A DNA stretch of 64,000 bases, from NCBI RefSeq assembly GCF_026625985.1, contig NZ_CP113116.1:3162001-3226000 (forward strand), given 5' to 3'. The stretch comes from Mycobacterium sp. Aquia_213. GTDB lineage: Bacteria > Actinomycetota > Actinomycetes > Mycobacteriales > Mycobacteriaceae. The position numbers and the translations under genes are program-made. Below the pieces are notes generated by a model, which did not search any database, was not told the origin of the DNA, and saw only the letters and a list, made by a program, of their open reading frames with translations. Shown here one piece after another: positions 26,888 through 33,310 of this stretch. The first letter of the stretch is position 1, and every line of letters begins with the position of its first letter.

Positions 26888-27277
26888 CTAGACCTTGAAC
26901 CGGTCCGGAATCAGCGGCGCGATCATCGCAGGACAGAACGTGCCGATCGCGATGATCGTGAAGATGCCGGCATTTTTCTCGGTCATCCCGCTGCCGGTGG
27001 CCACTTCCGAGACGACCGAGTCGAACGAACCGCCCGGCTGGATCAGCATCGGGCACACCGATTGCCCCTGTGCCAGCGTCGTGGCCGGCTGAGTGACGGC
27101 AATACCCGCATTGGTCAGCGCCGACAGGAAGGTGTTGCCCGCCATGTCGGCGCGGATGGGTGCGGCCATCGTCGCGGCTGCGGCAATCAATGCCGTGGTC
27201 AGCGCCATAAAGCCACCGGCCTTCGCCTGTGCGCCGACCCGTAAGGTCCCCTGGTAAACCATTGATTGCGCCGTCAT
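26888..27277 (-). CDS. DUF732-family secreted or membrane-anchored protein (LprJ position)
   Basis: The 129-residue product has an N-terminal hydrophobic segment (AGGFMALTTALIAAAATMAA, about residues 21-40) ending near PIRAD, followed by a DUF732-type domain: DMAGNTFLSALTNAGI, AQGQSVCPML with one Cys, and a second Cys in AIGTFCPAMI. The start chosen is ATG at 27277 (MTAQSMVYQG), with GAGAG six bases upstream; an upstream ATG at 27445 runs through a low-coding region. It occupies the genomic slot of lprJ (Rv1690) between tyrS and the TPR gene. I see no lipobox Cys after the signal segment, so it looks like an exported or anchored protein rather than a lipoprotein. Confidence 0.78.
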   Translation of the reverse strand: MTAQSMVYQGTLRVGAQAKAGGFMALTTALIAAAATMAAPIRADMAGNTFLSALTNAGIAVTQPATTLAQGQSVCPMLIQPGGSFDSVVSEVATGSGMTEKNAGIFTIIAIGTFCPAMIAPLIPDRFKV

Positions 27278-27471
27278 CTCTCGCTTCTCGTCGATTGTTC
27301 GCGGCTGCGCAAAATCACTGTGACTACAGTGGCCAACGAGTGTCACGTTTAGGACACGGCCAGGTAAAGGTTTGCACACCACCGCGTTTTGCTCCGAACT
27401 TCTTGACGAGCCCAGGTGCAATATAATCCGCCTTTGCTCGCCCACCGCAGCCGCCGGGTCGGATTAACACG

Positions 27472-27552
27472 CTAAATATGTTGCTGCGCAAGCAATTTGA
27501 ATCTACCGACGCCCGTCGGGCCGGACGATGCCGTCCCCCGAATGGGGGACAC
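27472..27552 (-). CDS. Possible 26-residue leader or small ORF (speculative)
   Basis: On the minus strand a GTG at 27552 is preceded by GGGGAGGAAATCCC, a near-perfect Shine-Dalgarno sequence with seven-base spacing, and opens a 26-codon frame ending at TAG 27472-27474 (starting MSPIRGTASSG). The start lies at the edge of the GTCCCCC/GGGGGAC hairpin. No homologue is known to me and the coding evidence is only the ribosome-binding site. It might be a leader peptide for the DUF732 gene 195 bp further on, or chance. Confidence 0.2.
   Translation of the reverse strand: MSPIRGTASSGPTGVGRFKLLAQQHI
27533..27550. terminator. GC-rich perfect hairpin, possible tyrS terminator
   Basis: GTCCCCC (27533-27539), loop GAAT, then GGGGGAC (27544-27550): a perfect seven-bp stem with a four-base loop, about 170 bp beyond the tyrS stop. 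There is no U-tract on either strand, which is common for mycobacterial terminators but makes the call uncertain. It overlaps the start of the speculative small ORF, so it could instead act on translation. Confidence 0.35.
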
Positions 27553-27716
27553 GGGATTTCCTCCCCTAATTCAACCGGTTGTGGGATACCAGCACGCCGC
27601 AAATCCGGGAAAACTGGTTCTCACAGCGGGGATCTCGTCGCTCCTTCCAAACGAGGCTCCCCTCCTCTCATATCGGCTTCCCCTCCGATTGGCGAGGTCC
27701 CCGCTGAATACTTTTT

Positions 27717-28979
27717 CTAGACCCTTTCGATGCCGGCGATGTTGCGCTTGCCGCGACGCAGAACCAGCCACCGGCCGTAAAGGAAATCCGAATCCTGCGG
27801 AGACCATTCGTCGCTGTCGACCCGAATGTTGTTGACCGAAACGCCGCCCTCGCCGATCGTGCGCCGCGCGGCGCCCTTGCTGGCCGACAGGCCGCTGGAC
27901 ACCAACAGGTCGACGATCCCGTCGGGCCCACCGGGTTTGAGCTCGGCGACCGACGCTTCGCGCAGCGCGGCCGCCAGCGTCGCCTCATCGAGACGGTCCA
28001 GCTCGCCTTGGCCGAAGAGCGCCTTGCTGGCGTGCTCGACGGCCGCGGTGGCCTCCTCGCCATGCGCCAGGACGGTGAGTTCGGTGGCGAGCCGGCGTTG
28101 GGCGGCGCGTTGTTGCGGACGCTCGGCGGTGGCCTGCTCCAGCTCGGCCAGCTCCTCGGCGGACAAGAAGGTGAACCACCGCAGATACCGGATCACGTCG
28201 GCGTCCGCGGTGTTGACGAAGTACTGGTACCAGGCATACGGACTGGTCAGCTGCGGGTCCAGCCACAAGTTGCCGCCGCCGGTGGATTTGCCGAACTTGG
28301 TGCCGTCGGCCGCCGTCACCAGCGGCACCGTGAGCGCATGCACCGTCGCGCCGAGCTTCTGTCGCACCAGCCGGACCCCGGCGATGATGTTGCCCCATTG
28401 ATCCGAGCCGCCGATCTGCAGCGCACAGCCATGGCGCTGGTGTAATTCGACGTAGTCGTTGGCCTGCAGGAGCATGTAGCTGAACTCGGTGTAGGAGATC
28501 CCGTCGCCGTCGAGTCGCCGCCGGATGGTGTCGCGATCCAGCATCACGTTGACCGAGAAGTGCTTCCCGAGATCCCGCAGGAACTCGATCGCCGACATCG
28601 GGCCCGTCCACTCGAGGTTGTTGGCGACGATCGCGCCGCTGGGTGAGTCGTCGAAGTCGACGAAGCGTTCCAGCTGTCCGCGAATCCGCTCGGTCCATTC
28701 GGCGACGGTGCCGGCCTCGTGCAGACTGCGCTCGCCGACCTCACGCGGGTCCCCGATCATGCCGGTGGCGCCGCCCGCGAGCACGATCGGACGGTGTCCG
28801 GCCCGCTGAAAGCGCCGTAGGGCCAGCAACGGCACCAGATGCCCCGCATGCAGGCTCGGCGCGGTGGGGTCGAAGCCCGCGTACACCGTCAGCGGTCCGC
28901 GCTGCACTTCGGCGGCCAGGGCATCGAGGTCGGTGGACTGCGCGATCAGCCCACGCCAGCCCAGCTCGTCGAGGATCAC
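27717..28979 (-). CDS. tyrS: Tyrosyl-tRNA synthetase
   Basis: Charges tRNA-Tyr. The 420-residue class I synthetase has the HIGH-equivalent HAGHLVPL (about residues 44-51), YAGFDPTAPS, the tyrosine-binding YMLLQANDYVEL and QIGGSDQWGNI, the KMSKS equivalent KFGKST (about 226-231), and a C-terminal S4 domain (ASKGAARRTIGEGGVSVNNIR region). The start is GTG at 28979 (V/M-ILDELGWRGLIAQ), giving the normal family length; a longer reading overlaps the upstream glycosylase gene. It follows mpg by ten bases and is probably co-transcribed with it. Confidence 0.96.
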   Translation of the reverse strand: MILDELGWRGLIAQSTDLDALAAEVQRGPLTVYAGFDPTAPSLHAGHLVPLLALRRFQRAGHRPIVLAGGATGMIGDPREVGERSLHEAGTVAEWTERIRGQLERFVDFDDSPSGAIVANNLEWTGPMSAIEFLRDLGKHFSVNVMLDRDTIRRRLDGDGISYTEFSYMLLQANDYVELHQRHGCALQIGGSDQWGNIIAGVRLVRQKLGATVHALTVPLVTAADGTKFGKSTGGGNLWLDPQLTSPYAWYQYFVNTADADVIRYLRWFTFLSAEELAELEQATAERPQQRAAQRRLATELTVLAHGEEATAAVEHASKALFGQGELDRLDEATLAAALREASVAELKPGGPDGIVDLLVSSGLSASKGAARRTIGEGGVSVNNIRVDSDEWSPQDSDFLYGRWLVLRRGKRNIAGIERV

Positions 28980-28989
28980 GGGTAAGAGG

Positions 28990-29601
28990 CTAGTCGCTGG
29001 CGCCCGGGGCAGGTGCCCGCGGACTTCGCCGATACGCCGAGACCTCTGGTCGACCCGCAAGCCATAGCCGCCACGGCCGGTCGGCGGCCTGGCTGACGCC
29101 CACCCGTGGGCCCGCCACCGCGCCGTCGACCGCATTCAACGTCAGCGTCACCGAGCTGTCCGGATCGAACAAATCAATCCCGTTGTCGGACATCGCAATT
29201 CCCAACGCCGAGCACAGATTTCCCGGACCACGCGCCAGCGCGGCGGCGCGGATGGCGGCACCGCGGCGTCGCTGGGCAATGTCGAGACCGTCCTCGATCA
29301 CGGCGGCGCGAAGCAGCACCGCCGCGGCCGTGCCGTCGGGCCCGCACGAGACGTTGGCGCAGGTGTGGATCCCGTGGCTGAGGTAGGTGTACAGGTGTCC
29401 CGGGGGCCCGAACATCACCCCGTTGCGGCCGCTGCGCCCGCGGTAGGAGTGCGCCGCCGCGTCCGGCCAGGGACCGTCGGGAACCCCTCCGTAGGCCTCG
29501 ACCTCGACGACGATCGCGCGCACGCCCCGCGCGGTGAGGGTGGCACCCAGCAGACGGTGCGCGGCCGCGACCGGGTCGACTACCAGCTCGCTCGCACCCA
29601 C
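28990..29601 (-). CDS. mpg: 3-methyladenine DNA glycosylase (AAG/MPG type)
   Basis: Excises alkylated purines in base-excision repair. The 203-residue product (same length as M. tuberculosis Mpg, Rv1688) contains the conserved VEVEAYGGVPD with the catalytic Glu (about residues 33-43), DAAAHSYRGRSGRNGVMFG, GHLYTYLSHGIHTCANVSC and ARGPGNLCSALGI. The start is ATG at 29601. It is divergent from the ammonium transporter gene, with 68 bp between start codons, and lies ten bases upstream of tyrS. Confidence 0.94.
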   Translation of the reverse strand: MGASELVVDPVAAAHRLLGATLTARGVRAIVVEVEAYGGVPDGPWPDAAAHSYRGRSGRNGVMFGPPGHLYTYLSHGIHTCANVSCGPDGTAAAVLLRAAVIEDGLDIAQRRRGAAIRAAALARGPGNLCSALGIAMSDNGIDLFDPDSSVTLTLNAVDGAVAGPRVGVSQAADRPWRLWLAGRPEVSAYRRSPRAPAPGASD

Positions 29602-29669
29602 CCACCGAACCTACCGAGACCACAAACATGGCAAACTCCCGGTTGCCGCGAGGCGAAGGAGCCCAAATA

Positions 29670-30935
<1,266 letters not shown>

Positions 30936-30955
30936 ATCCGCCGCGCCACGCCCCC

Positions 30956-30984
30956 TTGACACTTCCGCGCCCGAGGCGGATATT
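30956..30984 (+). promoter_or_regulatory. Likely promoter of the ABC-TetR operon
   Basis: A perfect -35 hexamer TTGACA (30956-30961) is followed after 17 bp by GATATT (30979-30984). A transcription start seven bases further would fall on the A of the ATG at 30991, predicting a leaderless transcript. The -10 overlaps the left arm of the inverted repeat annotated next. Confidence 0.55.
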
Positions 30985-31015
30985 CATCACATGATGATTT
31001 CATCTCGTGATGAAT
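30982..31015. promoter_or_regulatory. Perfect 9-bp inverted repeat over the first start codon: probable TetR operator
   Basis: ATTCATCAC (30982-30990) and GTGATGAAT (31007-31015) are exact reverse complements separated by 16 bp. An inner GATG-ATTT-CATC (30993-31004) is nested in the spacer, so the 34 bp element has two-fold symmetry throughout. It covers the -10 region and the first eight codons of the ABC ATPase gene. The third gene of this operon encodes a TetR regulator, the obvious candidate to bind it and block its own operon. The repeat is seen directly; the protein-site pairing is inferred. Confidence 0.7.
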
Positions 31016-31752
31016 TAATCCCGGACGGCAGCGAGCCCGCCGTCGACATCGACCATCTGCGGGTTATCCGCGGCAAACGCCCCGCTCTGCACGACTTCTC
31101 GGTGCAGATCGGGAAGGGCAGCATCACCGGCCTGCTCGGCCCCTCCGGCTGCGGCAAGACCACGCTGATCCGCTGCATCGTCGGCACGCAGATCGTGACG
31201 TCGGGCACCGTGACCGTGCTCGGCAAACCCGCCGGCTGCCCCGAACTGCGTCGCCGCGTCGGCTACCTGCCGCAGGACCCGACCATCTACAACGACCTGC
31301 GGATCGTCGACAACGTTCGCTACTTCGCGGCGCTCTACGGCTTCGACAGCCACGCCGCCGACGACGCGATCGAGCGGGTCGGGCTGACCGATCACCGGAC
31401 CGCGTTCAGCGCCAACCTCTCCGGCGGCCAGCGCACCAGGGTGTCGCTGGCGTGCGCATTGGTCTGCCAGCCGGAGCTGCTGGTGCTCGACGAGCCCACG
31501 GTCGGGCTGGATCCGGTACTGCGGGCCGACCTCTGGGAGCAGTTCAACGACCTCGCCCGCGCCGGGACCACCCTGCTGGTCTCGAGTCACGTGATGGACG
31601 AGGCAGACCACTGCGGTGACCTATTGCTGATGCGCGACGGGAACTTGGTCGCCCACACCACGCCGACCCAACTACGAGAGGACACCGGATGCACGTCACT
31701 GGAGGACGCGTTTCTGTCCATCATCAAGCACAGCATGCGCCAAGCCGGTTAG
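30991..31752 (+). CDS. ABC transporter ATP-binding protein (drug/lipid exporter type)
   Basis: The 253-residue ATPase has Walker A LGPSGCGKTTL (about residues 48-58), the Q-loop YLPQDPTIYNDL, signature LSGGQRTRVSLACAL, Walker B LLVLDEPTVGLDP and the switch His SSHVMDEAD. It resembles the DrrA/NodI (ABC-2) exporter ATPases. The first residues (MMISSRDELIP) are encoded inside the inverted repeat described above. It overlaps its permease gene by 64 bp and the operon ends with tetR; M. tuberculosis Rv1687c-Rv1685c is the corresponding set. Substrate unknown. Confidence 0.92.
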   Translation: MMISSRDELIPDGSEPAVDIDHLRVIRGKRPALHDFSVQIGKGSITGLLGPSGCGKTTLIRCIVGTQIVTSGTVTVLGKPAGCPELRRRVGYLPQDPTIYNDLRIVDNVRYFAALYGFDSHAADDAIERVGLTDHRTAFSANLSGGQRTRVSLACALVCQPELLVLDEPTVGLDPVLRADLWEQFNDLARAGTTLLVSSHVMDEADHCGDLLLMRDGNLVAHTTPTQLREDTGCTSLEDAFLSIIKHSMRQAG

Positions 31753-32504
31753 GGCTCAAGGGGTACACCGCCACCACGACGCGGATTCTGCGCCAGCTGG
31801 CCGCCGACCACCGTAGCGTGGCGATGATCCTCGTGGTGCCGGTACTGGTTATCACGTTGATGTACTTCATGTTTCACAATGCGCGGCATCTGCCGGGCAC
31901 GCCGTCGCCGTTCAACAACGCGTGCCTGATCCTGCTGGGCCTGTTCCCGCTGTTCGTGATGTTCATCATCACGGCGATCACCATGCAGCGGGAACGCGCC
32001 TCGGGGACTTTGGAGCGCATTCTGACCACTCCCCTGCGCCGGCTCGACCTGCTGATCGCCTACGGCACCGCCTTCTCGATCGCCGCGGCGGCGCAGGCGA
32101 CGGTGGCGTGCACCGTGTCGTTCTGGTTCCTGGGTTTCGAGACCGCGGGCAGCTGGGTGTGGGTGTTCGTGATCGCGATCGTGAATGCGGTGCTCGGTGT
32201 TGGCCTGGGACTGCTGTGTAGCGCGTTCGCCCGCACCGAGTTTCAGGCCGTGCAGTTCATCCCTCTGGTGATGGTGCCGCAGTTGCTGCTGGCCGGCATC
32301 ATCGTCCCGCGCGCGCTGATGCCAGACTGGTTGCAATGGATCAGCAATGTCCTGCCGGCCAGCTACGCGCTGGAGGCCCTGCAACAGGTCAGTTCGCATA
32401 CCGAGTTGACCGGTACCGCGGTGCGCGACATCGTCGTCGTGGCGGGTTCTGCGTTCGCGGCGCTGTGCCTGGCCGCGGCGACACTGCGGCGCCGGACGCC
32501 ATAA
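31689..32504 (+). CDS. ABC-2 type transporter permease
   Basis: The 271-residue permease has six predicted membrane segments beginning around residue 43 (SVAMILVVPVLVITLMYFMF) and the ABC-2 signature region MQRERASGTLERILTTPLRRLDLL (split about residues 95-118), ending in a short basic tail. The ATG at 31689 has GAGAGG seven bases upstream and is the only usual start codon before the conserved sequence, so the gene overlaps the ATPase gene by 64 bp and its first about 21 residues are encoded in that overlap. It pairs with the preceding ATPase as an exporter. Confidence 0.88.
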   Translation: MHVTGGRVSVHHQAQHAPSRLGLKGYTATTTRILRQLAADHRSVAMILVVPVLVITLMYFMFHNARHLPGTPSPFNNACLILLGLFPLFVMFIITAITMQRERASGTLERILTTPLRRLDLLIAYGTAFSIAAAAQATVACTVSFWFLGFETAGSWVWVFVIAIVNAVLGVGLGLLCSAFARTEFQAVQFIPLVMVPQLLLAGIIVPRALMPDWLQWISNVLPASYALEALQQVSSHTELTGTAVRDIVVVAGSAFAALCLAAATLRRRTP

Positions 32505-32505
32505 C

Positions 32506-33129
32506 GTGACGGCGACCAACACCGGGCGCAGGCGGCCAGGGCGGCCGGCCGGGAACTCCGACACCCGCGAGCGGATCCTGACCAGCGCACGGGAATTGTT
32601 CGCCCGCAACGGTATTGGCCATACCTCGATTCGCGCCGTGGCCGCCGCGGCCGGTGTCGACTCGGCGTTGGTGCATCATTACTTCGGCACCAAGGAGAAG
32701 CTGTTCGCCGCGGCCGTGCGTATTCCGATCGACCCGATGGACATCATCGTTCCGTTGCGCGAAATTCCGGTCGAGGAGATCGGCTACAAGCTGCCGTCAA
32801 TGTTGTTGCCGCTGTGGGATTCCGAACTTGGCACCGGGTTCATCGCGGCGCTGCGGTCCATCGTGGCCGGGTCGGAGGTCAATCTGTTCCGGTCCTTCAT
32901 CCAGGAAGTGATCGCCGTGGAGGTCGGATCCCGGGTCGACAACCCCCCGGGAAGCGGAATCATCCGCATCCAATTCGTCGCGTCCCAGATGGTCGGCGTG
33001 GTGATGGCCCGCTACATCCTGGCACTCGAGCCGTTCGCGTCCCTGCCGTCCGAGCAGGTCGCGGCGACCATCGCGCCGAATCTGCAGCGCTACCTCACTG
33101 GCGAGTTGCCGGACGGCCTCGTTCCATGA
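32506..33129 (+). CDS. TetR-family regulator of the ABC exporter operon
   Basis: The 207-residue product has a basic N-terminus (GRRRPGRPAGNSDTRERIL) and a TetR helix-turn-helix: HTSIRAVAAAAGVDSALVHHYFGTKEKLF (in pieces, about residues 40-68). The C-terminal half fits the PF17920/TetR_C_16 class of ligand-binding domain. The start is GTG at 32506, one base after the permease stop, so it is translated with the exporter genes. The symmetric site at 30982-31015 is the likely operator. Its last 35 bp overlap the convergent trm112 gene. Probable orthologue of Rv1685c. Confidence 0.92.
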   Translation: MTATNTGRRRPGRPAGNSDTRERILTSARELFARNGIGHTSIRAVAAAAGVDSALVHHYFGTKEKLFAAAVRIPIDPMDIIVPLREIPVEEIGYKLPSMLLPLWDSELGTGFIAALRSIVAGSEVNLFRSFIQEVIAVEVGSRVDNPPGSGIIRIQFVASQMVGVVMARYILALEPFASLPSEQVAATIAPNLQRYLTGELPDGLVP

Positions 33130-33310
33130 GACCGGCGTGCTCGTCGTCGTCGACATCGCGCGCCTCGTCGATCAGCAGCACCGGGATGCCGTCCTCGATG
33201 CGGTAGGCGCGACGCAGTCGCGGGTTGTAGAGCAGTTCGTCACCCACGAGCAGCAACGGGCCGTGGTCCTGCGGGCAGACCAGAATGCTCAGCAGCGTGT
33301 CGTCAAGCAT
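33095..33310 (-). CDS. Trm112-family protein
   Basis: A 71-residue UPF0434/Trm112-like protein: LLSILVCPQDHGPLLLVGDEL, then RAYRIEDGIPVLLIDEAR, the family's hallmark. Trm112 proteins are small activating partners of methyltransferases in eukaryotes and archaea; the bacterial role is not established. Only one of the usual zinc-binding cysteines (VCP) is present. The ATG at 33310 overlaps the stop of the hydrolase-adenylation fusion by eight bases, so the two are co-translated. Its 3' end overlaps tetR by 35 bp on the other strand. Confidence 0.88.
   Translation of the reverse strand: MLDDTLLSILVCPQDHGPLLLVGDELLYNPRLRRAYRIEDGIPVLLIDEARDVDDDEHAGLMERGRPATRQ

Larger units (their letters stand above)
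27278..27716. other. 439 bp intergenic region between tyrS and the DUF732 gene
   Basis: Both flanking genes are on the minus strand, so this holds the tyrS 3' region and the DUF732 promoter. It contains a perfect hairpin (27533-27550) and a short start-plus-Shine-Dalgarno reading frame beside it, annotated separately. It is lower in GC than its neighbours around 27440-27500 (the sequence ATATAATCC and AACACGCTAAATATG). No longer coding frame with mycobacterial codon use is seen on either strand. Confidence 0.5.

Noticed and set aside
31735..31760. A later permease start next to the ATPase stop
   Set aside because: No ATG, GTG or TTG in the permease frame occurs there, and the ATG at 31689 has a good ribosome-binding site.
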